64,000 nucleotides of DNA, taken from NCBI GenBank assembly GCA_036520615.1, contig DATDJI010000060.1, forward strand, positions 83,362 to 147,361, in the 5' to 3' direction. Shown piece after piece: positions 8,511 through 15,904 of the stretch. The notes below the pieces were generated by a model, which was not told the origin of the DNA, searched no databases, and saw nothing but the letters and a program-made list of their open reading frames with translations. The DNA is from CAMCXE01 sp036520615. Lineage in GTDB: Bacteria; Pseudomonadota; Gammaproteobacteria; Pseudomonadales; Cellvibrionaceae. The first letter of the stretch is position 1. Each line of letters starts with the position of its first letter. The translations under genes were made by a program, and so were the position numbers.

Positions 8511-9767
8511 ATGGTGAGAAAACCTGAGACTCATGCCTACGTATTCGCTCGTAGCCCAGAGAGTAAGCCTGTGCTTGCGGGCAGTATCAAACTTACGCAT
8601 AGGGGTGGAGAATTTAATTACGCGGCACCTTGGCTGAATGCACCCTGGGCTTATCCTTTAGATCCGATAAACCTTCCGCTCTCCATGCAAACCTATGTGA
8701 CGACGGATCGCAAAAAAGTGTTTGGGGTTTTCCTTGATGCTGCTCCCGATGCCTGGGGCGAGCGCATTCAATTGATGTCTAACGAATCATCGCCTCGTAA
8801 TGAGCTGGAAAAGTTAATTCGCTTAAGTGGCAGCGGGGTGGGAATTATTGAATTTAGCTTGTCGCAATCACGGCCTAAAACACCGCGCGCATTACCCAGT
8901 GCGCAATTGCTAGATAGGCTGTCTAAGGCTATTGATCAAATTACTAGTAACCACGAATTAAGCGGCGATGAATTGCAATTGATTGAGCCGGGCTCTTCAA
9001 TGGGCGGAGCCAGGCCAAAAATAACGCTGACAGATGAAGCAGGTATTGCTTGGTTGACGAAATTTTCCCGAGCTGACGACATAGTTTCGTATCCGGAAAT
9101 TGAATTCGCTTCGATGACTTTATTAGCCAAAGTGGGAGTTCGTGTTCCCCAAGTAAAACTGCAAAAAATCACAGATGGAAAATATTGCTATTTAATCAAA
9201 CGATTTGATCGAGTGGCTGGAACCGACATACATTTTATTTCGGCCAACGCACTTTTTAATATTGATCGGCTGAGAATTTACGAAGACTCGCGAAATGACC
9301 CGGCAGGTTATATTGCGCTTGCGAGAATTTTACGAAAAGTGTCCGATGCCCCTTTAGAGGATTGTATTGAGTTATTTAAAAGAATGGTTTTTTCAATTCT
9401 GATCGGCGGCACTGACGATCATGCTAGAAACCACGCGGTAGTATTTGATGTAACTGCTCGGCAATGGCGCCTCTCACCTGCGTACGATGTTCTGCCGATA
9501 GTTAATAGCCAGGGGCAACAAAGTATGGGCATAGGTTTATTCGGCCGTGACAGCACTATACAGAACGCTCTATCGGCAGCTGCAGATTTTGGAATTAAAC
9601 CTGCTGCCAGTATTGGCATCGTAAAAGAAATAGTCGCGGTACTGGCAAATTGGCGAGCGCATTTCGCAGCAGCGGGAGTTGGGGCAGGGGATCTAGTGGT
9701 TTTGAGCAGGATTATTGATGGCAATTTGGATCTGGCCAAAAACTATCTTGCGCAGCGTGTCGATTAA
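8511..9767 (+). CDS. hipA: HipA-like Ser/Thr kinase toxin
   Basis: A 418-residue cytosolic kinase of the HipA family. The best-studied member phosphorylates glutamyl-tRNA synthetase and drives dormancy. Visible motifs in order: N-terminal subdomain with DAAPDAWGER, phosphate-binding loop GSSMGGARPK (about 160), lysine strand WLTKFS, KRFDR, catalytic GGTDDHARNH (about 300) and metal-binding SPAYDVLP (about 325). All catalytic positions appear present, so it is probably active. It is only two bases downstream of hipB with GGGAG and AGGA in the spacer, indicating one transcript. Its target cannot be told from sequence. Confidence 0.9.
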   Translation: MVRKPETHAYVFARSPESKPVLAGSIKLTHRGGEFNYAAPWLNAPWAYPLDPINLPLSMQTYVTTDRKKVFGVFLDAAPDAWGERIQLMSNESSPRNELEKLIRLSGSGVGIIEFSLSQSRPKTPRALPSAQLLDRLSKAIDQITSNHELSGDELQLIEPGSSMGGARPKITLTDEAGIAWLTKFSRADDIVSYPEIEFASMTLLAKVGVRVPQVKLQKITDGKYCYLIKRFDRVAGTDIHFISANALFNIDRLRIYEDSRNDPAGYIALARILRKVSDAPLEDCIELFKRMVFSILIGGTDDHARNHAVVFDVTARQWRLSPAYDVLPIVNSQGQQSMGIGLFGRDSTIQNALSAAADFGIKPAASIGIVKEIVAVLANWRAHFAAAGVGAGDLVVLSRIIDGNLDLAKNYLAQRVD

Positions 9768-10172
9768 TTATTGTTTTTGCACGAACTGCTTACCGATACT
9801 TTGGTAACTCGGCAATGCGAAAACTGCTCGTTGCAAAGCATCCCGCCCGTTACGCGTTCGCAAAATTTCCTCTGCAGATTTAAATATAGAGCTACGTCAT
9901 CAACGTCCACAGACTCAGCGCGTTAATAAAATTCATTTTGAATATTAGAGATGATTGGAAATGCTTGAGATTCCCAACGACGATTTACTTTCAGCCGATA
10001 TTGTCAATATCGCTAAAAGTATCGGTAAGGCTTACCGGTCATAAAGACTTTATGTCGTATTTAATTTACAGCAAGCAAAGGGAATATGAAGTCTGACAAG
10101 GAATTTTTCTCATAGAAAGCGCATATTCGCCCTGTATTTCCTTTTTATTAAATAAACACAGGCGGTAATAAT
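9768..10172. other. Intergenic region upstream of the CE4 lipoprotein
   Basis: About 400 bases. Short self-complementary stretches occur, for example TACCGATACTTTGGTA near 9790, but there is no clear terminator with a T run and no coding frame with protein-like character. The promoter of the downstream secreted enzyme is presumably in the AT-rich last 100 bases. Confidence 0.35.
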
Positions 10173-11477
10173 ATGACCCTTACCTCAACACTACTTACCC
10201 GTGTGAGCACATCCATTGCGCTGGCATGCGTGCTCGGAGCCTGCAGTGGTCCGGCGGACACCGGATCTTCAAGTTCTTCTTCATCCAGCTCATCGTCTAG
10301 TTCCAGCTCAAGCAGTTCTTCATCTAATTCAAGTTCTTCTTCATCCAGTAGCTCTAGCAGTTCAAGCTCCTCCAGCAGCTCATCATCCAGTTCAAGCTCT
10401 TCAAGCGGTGGCAATATTAATTTGCCTCTGGTCGTAGCTATTAATGCAGGCTCTACTTCCAGTGCGACGTTTGACGGGGTTACTTATAAAGCCGATCAGT
10501 ATTCCACTGGCGGCACCGCTCATGAAGTTACCGATGCAATTACCGGTGTAGCTGAAGATGCGCTATTCCAGTCGGAGCGTTATGGCACCTATAGCTACAA
10601 GGTCCCAGTCACCACAGGTACTTACACAATCAAATTACATCTTGCTGAACTTTACTGGCAGGCCAACGGCGAGCGTACGTTTAATCTTTCTGTTGAGGGG
10701 CAAGTTAAGCTTCCCAATTTGGATCTATACAGTCAGGCGGGCCGTTTTGGCGCTTATAACTATGTAGTGGAGAACGTCCGTGTAACTGATGGCTCTTTAG
10801 ACATCGCCGTTGAGCCTTCTAAAGATTCAGGTACTTTAAGTGGATTTGCTGTGTTTTCTGCTGACGGGAAATTGGATACTTCGGTTCCGCCACCGCCGGT
10901 TGATACCTGTAAAGGCTACGTAGGTATTACCTATGATGACGGCCCAGCCAATACCAATGCATTTGTTACTGCGCTCAAAGCCGCGAACTTAGTGCCTGTG
11001 ACCTTTTTCGTTAATGGTACAAACATCGGCAGCAATACTGCGGCGATTAAACAAATGTTGACCGTGGGCCAGGTACAGAGCCATGCCTATACTCATACAG
11101 ATTTGGGCAGCTCAAGCGCTCAGCAGGTTAAATCGACTTTAGAGCAAAACAATCAAGCGATTCAAAATGCCGGTGCACCCAAGCCAACTATTTTCCGCCC
11201 GCCCTACGGCACGGTAAATAACACGATTCGCCAGGCTGCCAGTGAGTTGGGCTTGATTACTATTACCTGGGATGTTGACTCTAAAGACTGGAACGGCGCA
11301 TCTGTTGCTTCAATCGTTGCAGCCAATGACCAAATGCAAAATGGTCAGGTAATCCTGATGCACGAAAACCAAACCGCCTCTTTAAGCGCGATCCCGCAGA
11401 TTGCCGCTAAGTTAAAGGCAAAGGGTTTCTGCCCTGGTAAGCTGGATCCAAAAACGGGTAAAGCGGTCGCTCCTTAA
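10173..11477 (+). CDS. Poly-Ser lipoprotein: malectin/CBM-like module plus CE4 polysaccharide deacetylase
   Basis: A 434-residue exported enzyme predicted to remove acetyl groups from a polysaccharide such as acetylxylan or chitin. The signal peptide ends in the lipobox LGAC (Cys24), followed by SGPADTG and about 50 serines. Residues about 87-235 form a malectin-like beta-sandwich (INAGSTSSATFDG, HLAELYW, RTFNLSVEG), probably sugar-binding. The NodB domain starts near 247 with metal and catalytic motifs TYDDGP (about 253), SHAYTH (about 303), RPPYG, DSKDW and ILMHE. Serine after the lipobox cysteine argues for the outer membrane. It stands alone with its own terminator. Substrate specificity is inferred from the other xylan enzymes in the window. 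Confidence 0.9.
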   Translation: MTLTSTLLTRVSTSIALACVLGACSGPADTGSSSSSSSSSSSSSSSSSSSSNSSSSSSSSSSSSSSSSSSSSSSSSSSGGNINLPLVVAINAGSTSSATFDGVTYKADQYSTGGTAHEVTDAITGVAEDALFQSERYGTYSYKVPVTTGTYTIKLHLAELYWQANGERTFNLSVEGQVKLPNLDLYSQAGRFGAYNYVVENVRVTDGSLDIAVEPSKDSGTLSGFAVFSADGKLDTSVPPPPVDTCKGYVGITYDDGPANTNAFVTALKAANLVPVTFFVNGTNIGSNTAAIKQMLTVGQVQSHAYTHTDLGSSSAQQVKSTLEQNNQAIQNAGAPKPTIFRPPYGTVNNTIRQAASELGLITITWDVDSKDWNGASVASIVAANDQMQNGQVILMHENQTASLSAIPQIAAKLKAKGFCPGKLDPKTGKAVAP

Positions 11478-11544
11478 TCGCTTTTAGTGGGTTGCTGCTG
11501 TAAGTAATTAAGTAGGGTTCCGGCATAGCCAATTAAGACACTAT

Positions 11545-11585
11545 AAATACGCGCAAAGCTTAAATAGTTTTGCGCGTATTTTTGT
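11545..11585 (+). terminator. Intrinsic terminator after the CE4 gene
   Basis: A 13-base perfect stem, AAATACGCGCAAA with TTTGCGCGTATTT, around an 11-base loop, followed by more T. It lies about 70 bases after the stop codon. Confidence 0.9.
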
Positions 11586-11670
11586 TTTTAGGCTGAGGAT
11601 ATGCTTAACTCCTGAACGAGATGTAAAAACGCCCTCTTTTTACATGGCCCATCGGCCTTGAGGATTTAGT

Positions 11671-12030
11671 ATGCCTATTCACGAAAAACTTAATTACGTT
11701 GAATTCCCGTCGTGCAATCTGCCTGCAACCAAATTATTTTTTGAACAAGTATTTAGCTGGACATTTGTTGATTGCGGGCCGGATTACGCAGCCTTTAACG
11801 GAGAGGGCTTGGACGGAGGGTTTTTCACCTCAGAGCAATCCTCATCAACTGCAACAGGCAGCGCCTTGTTAGTTTTTTACAGCGCTAGTTTGGAGCGCAC
11901 GCTGGAAAAAATTACCGCTAATGGCGGCACAATTATTCGGCCTATTTTTACCTTTCCCGGTGGGCGGCGTTTCCACTTTGCTGAGCCAAGTGGGAATGAG
12001 TTTGCGGTTTGGTCAGATTTGGGGGGGTAA
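11671..12030 (+). CDS. VOC-superfamily (glyoxalase/bleomycin-resistance fold) protein
   Basis: A 119-residue single-module VOC protein. It has the typical opening HEKLNYVEFPSCNLPATKLF, FFEQVFSWTF, a central strand ALLVFYSAS, and the closing GGRRFHFAEPSGNEFAVWS. Such proteins usually work as dimers around a metal and act as lyases, dioxygenases or binding proteins; the substrate cannot be deduced. The ATG at 11671 is preceded by GAGGA with normal spacing. No operon partner is seen: a terminator lies upstream and about 400 non-coding bases downstream. Confidence 0.85.
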   Translation: MPIHEKLNYVEFPSCNLPATKLFFEQVFSWTFVDCGPDYAAFNGEGLDGGFFTSEQSSSTATGSALLVFYSASLERTLEKITANGGTIIRPIFTFPGGRRFHFAEPSGNEFAVWSDLGG

Positions 12031-12435
12031 CCCTCCTTTTTGCTAAAACCCTCATTTCTATCCCTAAATAATTATCTCTCGCGCCATACACATAAGATTT
12101 GTTGCATTTATATATTGGGATTTTGAATGTAATAAGCGATCAAGAGACACTGATATTGATGTGTTAAATTCGCCAGTTAAATTTAAAACTCTTAGATGGA
12201 TGCGCTTTTTTATTTTGTACTCTGTAATGAGTATTTTCAACTTTGTGTAATTTTAATTAACGCGATCACAGCCTATATGTATTTTGGGTGCAATCCATGT
12301 GTGTTGTCGTACAGAGCATGGTTTCTCGCTTTTATTAAACTCGTTTAGCTTGGGCTAACTCGCTGCCGAATTCAATTGATTCGAATTGTTCATCGGTTGA
12401 GCGGGTTTAATGCAAAAAAACGAGGAGACTTGGCT
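12031..12435. other. AT-rich intergenic region upstream of the di-heme protein
   Basis: About 400 bases, strongly AT-rich, with no coding frame beyond a spurious N-terminal extension from 12376. The palindrome CAATTGATTCGAATTG (12373-12388) lies about 50 bases before the start codon and could be an operator, but it does not match an FNR/ANR box. Confidence 0.35.
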
Positions 12436-13839
12436 ATGAACAACCACATAAAAAAGATAGGGCAGATCGTATTTTTAAGCGTAGCGGTGACTGTAGTTTC
12501 AGGTGTCCAGGCGGCCAAAACACCGGAGGAAAAGCCGACTAGCTATGCGCCAGTAGTACTGAAAGATAGTTTTTCTAACACGATTGTGCGTATGAAAGCA
12601 GCCAAAGCTGCCGTGATAAAACAACAAATGGATTTGTTAAATCAACGCTATGACCTTAGTGACCGTTCCACCAAAGCAGTTACTATGTCAGGTGGCAAGC
12701 CAGTGCAAGAAGGTGTACGCGTTAAGCTCAGTGGCGATATGACATGGGACAAACTTGCCAACATGGGCCCAGACGCTATTCGCGAAAAAAACCTTTTTCC
12801 TGCAGGCATGCTGCCCTTGCCACACCCTAATCATACAGAGGGAGGCATGTTGTTTCCTAAAGCACTTATCGAGGAAATTAAACGACAGGAAGGCCGCGAC
12901 CTTACGCGCTTTGACCTCGATTTAGATTTACCTGAGCATTTATTACCTGAATCCATAGCGCCTATTTATCTTACGACCCGCCCGGATCTGGGTGATGTGT
13001 CACAAGGCAAGCTTGTAACCCTGGATAATTATTTTGAATTATTTGATGGAATTTTAAATCCCAAGCAGCTTGAAGGTTTGCGATTATTATTAACTCCCTT
13101 TCCTCAGCAGCAATTTAATCAAACTCATGATCGCCGCTCGGAGCGCCCAAGCTTGGGCGTTGCCTGTTTGGATTGCCATGCCAACGGCCATGCTAACGGC
13201 GCAACACATTTGGTAGGGGATATTCGTCCACAGGCGTTTCGCCATCGTTTAGATACTCCTTCTCTGCGCGGTGTGAATATTCAGCGTTTATTTGGTTCAC
13301 AACGTGCGTTAAAAACTGTTGAAGATTTTACTGAGTTTGAACAGCGTGCCGCCTATTTCGACGGTGACCCCGTGATAGCCACGAAAAAAGGCATCAATGT
13401 TTTAGAGCGTGCAAGCCAAGTTCATTTTATGGGTGAATTTCAGGCGATACTCGATTTCCCTCCCGCAGCTAAATTGGGTATCGATGGCAAAATAGACCCG
13501 CGCAAAGGCACAGAAGCGGAACTGCGTGGACAAGAATTATTTTTTGGTAAAGCCAAGTGTGGCAGCTGCCATCAGGCGCCTTATTACACAGATAATCTTA
13601 TGCATAATTTAAAGACGGAACGTTTTTATACGCCGCGTATGATTAATGGTCGCATGGCAAATGCAGATGGCCCAATTAAAACCTTTACGTTACGCGGCAT
13701 AAAAGATTCACCACCTTATCTGCATGACGGCAGGCTGCTAACTCTGGATGATACAGTGGAATATTTTAATTTGATTCTCGAGACGCAATTAAATGAGCAA
13801 GAGAAAAAGGATTTGGTGACATTTATGTTGCAGCTTTAA
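12436..13839 (+). CDS. Exported di-heme cytochrome c peroxidase-like protein
   Basis: A 467-residue periplasmic protein of the MauG/cytochrome c peroxidase superfamily. It starts with a Sec signal peptide (MNNHIKKIGQIVFLSV...VQAA). Two covalent heme sites are present, CLDCH at 244-248 and CGSCH at 375-379. The C-terminal FTLRGIKDSPPYLHDGRL followed by TLDDTVEYFN is highly typical of this superfamily. The ATG at 12436 is preferred over an in-frame codon at 12376 because GAGGAG lies eight bases upstream and the signal peptide then starts at residue 1. It is longer than classical CcpA (about 320 residues), with about 150 extra residues before the first heme. Likely function: peroxide reduction or oxidation of another periplasmic substrate. 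Confidence 0.85.
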   Translation: MNNHIKKIGQIVFLSVAVTVVSGVQAAKTPEEKPTSYAPVVLKDSFSNTIVRMKAAKAAVIKQQMDLLNQRYDLSDRSTKAVTMSGGKPVQEGVRVKLSGDMTWDKLANMGPDAIREKNLFPAGMLPLPHPNHTEGGMLFPKALIEEIKRQEGRDLTRFDLDLDLPEHLLPESIAPIYLTTRPDLGDVSQGKLVTLDNYFELFDGILNPKQLEGLRLLLTPFPQQQFNQTHDRRSERPSLGVACLDCHANGHANGATHLVGDIRPQAFRHRLDTPSLRGVNIQRLFGSQRALKTVEDFTEFEQRAAYFDGDPVIATKKGINVLERASQVHFMGEFQAILDFPPAAKLGIDGKIDPRKGTEAELRGQELFFGKAKCGSCHQAPYYTDNLMHNLKTERFYTPRMINGRMANADGPIKTFTLRGIKDSPPYLHDGRLLTLDDTVEYFNLILETQLNEQEKKDLVTFMLQL

Positions 13840-13875
13840 CCTATATTCACGCTAGCTGGCTGCACATGGGTAATG

Positions 13876-14052
13876 TTAGTGTGTAGCTTGTCGATTGAAG
13901 TTACCAAGATTGGTGGGCGATTTTAAACTTTGGAAGAATGCGAAGGCTAAACGGCTATTTTTCTTGGTGGTATTTCTGCATAAAAATGTATTAATTTTTT
14001 CATGTGTGCGAAGATTTTTCGCGCTATGGTGAATAAATTTTATTATATCCAT
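13876..14052 (-). CDS. Possible small basic protein, unknown
   Basis: A 58-residue frame beginning MDIIKFIHHSAKNLRTHEK and rich in Lys, Arg and His. AGGA is placed six bases before the second ATG (14052) and directly abuts the first (14058), so I used the second. No family is recognised. It lies in a zone of decayed genes and may be chance. Confidence 0.25.
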   Translation of the reverse strand: MDIIKFIHHSAKNLRTHEKINTFLCRNTTKKNSRLAFAFFQSLKSPTNLGNFNRQATH

Positions 14053-14091
14053 AATCATTCCTGTAATTTAAATGGCTTAATTTTTTAGCTA

Positions 14092-14304
14092 TTAGGTGGG
14101 GCCAGGAGTGCCAGCAATGTTTAATAATTGAGGTCTGATTGGGCCATAAATTTTTTCTGCGCACTCACTCCAACGATTCCACTTTGTTAGTTGCGATTGA
14201 AAGCTCGCCGCTAGGGCTAAAATTAAATAACGTAGGCCTGCCGTTGTGCCCACCTCCGCTTTAGCACATACATCAATAAGCGTCCATATATCTACATAAT
14301 ACAA
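14092..14304 (-). CDS. Possible small protein or gene fragment, unknown
   Basis: A 70-residue frame that opens with a TTG and has no ribosome-binding site. Its composition (TLIDVCAKAEVGTTAGLRYL, then KWNRWSECAEKIYGPIRP) is protein-like. It is in the same reading frame as, and directly downstream of, the interrupted frame at 14329-14598, so both could be pieces of one decayed gene or of a small decayed operon. No family is recognised. Confidence 0.25.
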   Translation of the reverse strand: MYYVDIWTLIDVCAKAEVGTTAGLRYLILALAASFQSQLTKWNRWSECAEKIYGPIRPQLLNIAGTPGPT

Positions 14305-14328
14305 AATATTTTTCTGAATTTATCCGAA

Positions 14329-14598
14329 TTAAAGGCGATACCCTGTAAACCCTTGTCCGATTTGCTTTTGAGAACGGGAACGAAATATAACTATGGATAA
14401 ATTGGTTACATAGATATGAAAATTTCGTTCTTCAATGTGGGAACTGCTTAAGTCGTAGTAATCTAGTTTGCGCCAGTTTTCGGTTGTAATTATACCGCCT
14501 AGCGTGTTATGAGCTCGAAGAGGAATTAGTTGATTGACATTTTCTTCTTGGATATAACCTGATTAGTACAGTTTGCGTACACCGTATGAAGCAGACAT
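14329..14598 (-). pseudogene. Small gene interrupted by a TAA at codon 12
   Basis: From an ATG at 14598, preceded by GAGGG with about six bases of spacing, the frame reads MSASYGVRKLY, then TAA at codon 12, then 77 uninterrupted codons (SGYIQEENVNQLIPLRAHN ... GQGFTGYRL) to a stop at 14329. A good ribosome-binding site and a long open tail in AT-rich DNA argue that this was a real gene of 89 codons, now broken. No start codon is available after the TAA. The function is unknown. Confidence 0.45.
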
Positions 14599-14768
14599 GG
14601 TTACCCTCTCAAGGTGGCCAATCGAAATAGAATTCCAACGCCTTTGATATATTTTATATCTCAGAAATAAGGCGCATTTAAAAATTTCTGTATTTCCAAT
14701 ACTGTGGTTCAGCAATCATGAAGATGTGTCATGTTTAACTTTGATATTGAAATAAGCGGCGTAGCGAG

Positions 14769-14898
14769 GTTGGCGGTGAGCTTGCGAGCCCCAACAGCCA
14801 GCGGTTAACTCACAGCATATAAAATATTTACTTGGCAATATGAATTTTTCTGTAGATAGATGGGATGTTGAGGTTCGCAAGCTCACTGTCAACCCAAC
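14769..14898. repeat. Imperfect inverted-repeat element (MITE/REP-like)
   Basis: Arm 14769-14795 (GTTGGCGGTGAGCTTGCGAG...) and arm 14867-14898 are inverted copies; GTGAGCTTGCGAGCCCCAAC agrees with the complement of the right arm at 18 of 20 bases. About 70 AT-rich bases separate them. Flanking bases (CGTAG on the left, ACGCG on the right) also pair partly. This resembles short non-autonomous hairpin elements dispersed in gammaproteobacterial genomes. Confidence 0.55.
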
Positions 14899-15033
14899 TT
14901 ACGCGTTTATTCAGTTTGTAAACCGCCTCATGATCCTCCAGTGCTTTGGGCAGTAATTCCCCCAGTGATGTTTAATATTCAAATTAATCTGATGCGAATG
15001 TTGAGCATTACTGCTCAACCTTGTCTCTACGAG

Positions 15034-15526
15034 CTATGCTGCTGTATTGCCATTGCTAGAAATACGTTTGCTAATTTCAGAAGAAATACTTTGAATGCGT
15101 CGAACTAATACATGTGTTATTGCTGATTTGTGGTCTTTAATCCCATGAATTACTTCATTTCGTATTTTTACAATATTATTTATTTCGTCAAGTTCAGATG
15201 GGGATACTATCTTTTCTTCTCTTATTTTTTCGGATGGCATCTAAAGGAATGCGAGGAATTGTTGAGCCTACCGCGTATGGGCTGGGAATCCTTTCAAAGA
15301 TTGTCCAACTTGATTGAGCTCACCAAGTAGTTTTCTTTGATCGTCTTCTGGTTCTATTATCTTCGGGTTCTATTAGGTGAAAGCCAAATAGGTTTTCAAA
15401 AATTATATTGCTTAATTCCGCATAAAATTCTACTTTATCACAGTTCAACTGTTAATCCATTTCCTTGATGATAAAGCTAATTTCTAAGTCGATGATACTA
15501 TTCGATTTCTCCAAGATTAATGCCAT
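15034..15526 (-). pseudogene. Decayed gene with a HEPN-like C-terminal segment
   Basis: Minus-strand reading gives a coherent protein with lesions. From 15526: MALILEKSNSIIDLEISFI, a TAA at codon 25, then CDKVEFYAELSNIIFENLFG and FHLIEPEDD. Next comes a 16-bp tandem duplication (taatagaaccNgaaga twice, about 15345-15376) that shifts the frame, then QRKLLGELNQVGQSLKG. After that there are either two more stops or two compensating frameshifts; the alternative frame gives SPYAVGSTIPRIPLDAIRK. It ends with SPSELDEINNIVKIRNEVIHG and a tail. Removing 16 bases makes the whole span a multiple of three. The RNEVIHG block resembles the RNxxxHG motif of HEPN-type proteins. The start abuts an IS remnant, so the N-terminus may have been lost. 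Confidence 0.6.
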
Positions 15527-15645
15527 TTAATTTATGGTTTGCGTGATTTTCAAAAGCATGAACGCTATCATTGGTACGATGGGGTATCGCCGATTAATTT
15601 TGAAAATGCTCAAAAGAAAGTGTCCGGTTTTACTTGACCAGTACA
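15521..15645 (+). mobile_element. IS3-family-like transposase C-terminus with right inverted repeat
   Basis: The plus strand encodes YGLRDFQKHERYHWYDGVSP followed by INFENAQKKVSGFT and TGA (15635-15637). This resembles the C-terminal end of IS3-type OrfB transposases (RxHxxxxGxSPxxFE). Immediately there, TGTCCGGTTTTACTTGACCA (15621-15640) continuing to GTACA at 15645 looks like an IS terminal repeat, with the stop codon inside it as is common in this family. The rest of the element and the left end are missing. It abuts the decayed minus-strand gene. Confidence 0.6.
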
Positions 15646-15794
15646 GCCGACGCGCGGATACAGAGGCGATATGAGTGACTACAAGTGATATCTTCTTTCT
15701 AGGCGTCAGTACGAAGCATCTCCGTTTGTTTAAGGGTGAATTTATATACAGTAGTTAAGTTCTCTTAGTTGTGGCCTTTTTGCAGGAGTGACAA
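15646..15794. other. Non-coding stretch after the IS remnant
   Basis: No coding frame or recognised element. It may be flanking DNA of the lost insertion plus promoter sequence for the downstream genes. Confidence 0.25.
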
Positions 15795-15854
15795 ATGTTC
15801 AGCTGGTCTATATCATTGCTTAGTAAGGTGGTTGTCCTGGTTACCTATATATAA
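15795..15854 (+). CDS. Candidate 19-residue hydrophobic peptide
   Basis: ATG at 15795 is preceded by GCAGGAG with six bases of spacing, a very good ribosome-binding site. It encodes MFSWSISLLSKVVVLVTYI, a single short membrane-helix-like peptide, ending 50 bases before the next gene. It could be a small membrane peptide, a leader peptide or a type I toxin-like peptide, or chance. No antisense RNA gene can be shown. Confidence 0.3.
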   Translation: MFSWSISLLSKVVVLVTYI

Positions 15855-15904
15855 TAACCTGGCTATAACTAATGTGATAAATCATTTATAAGACATGAGC
15901 GATT

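Noticed and set aside
10148..10414. Glu/Leu-rich minus-strand frame opposite the poly-Ser linker
   Set aside because: It is the antisense of serine codons; the same artefact occurs opposite every poly-Ser tract in the window (26606-26833, 27506-27865, 56459-56797).
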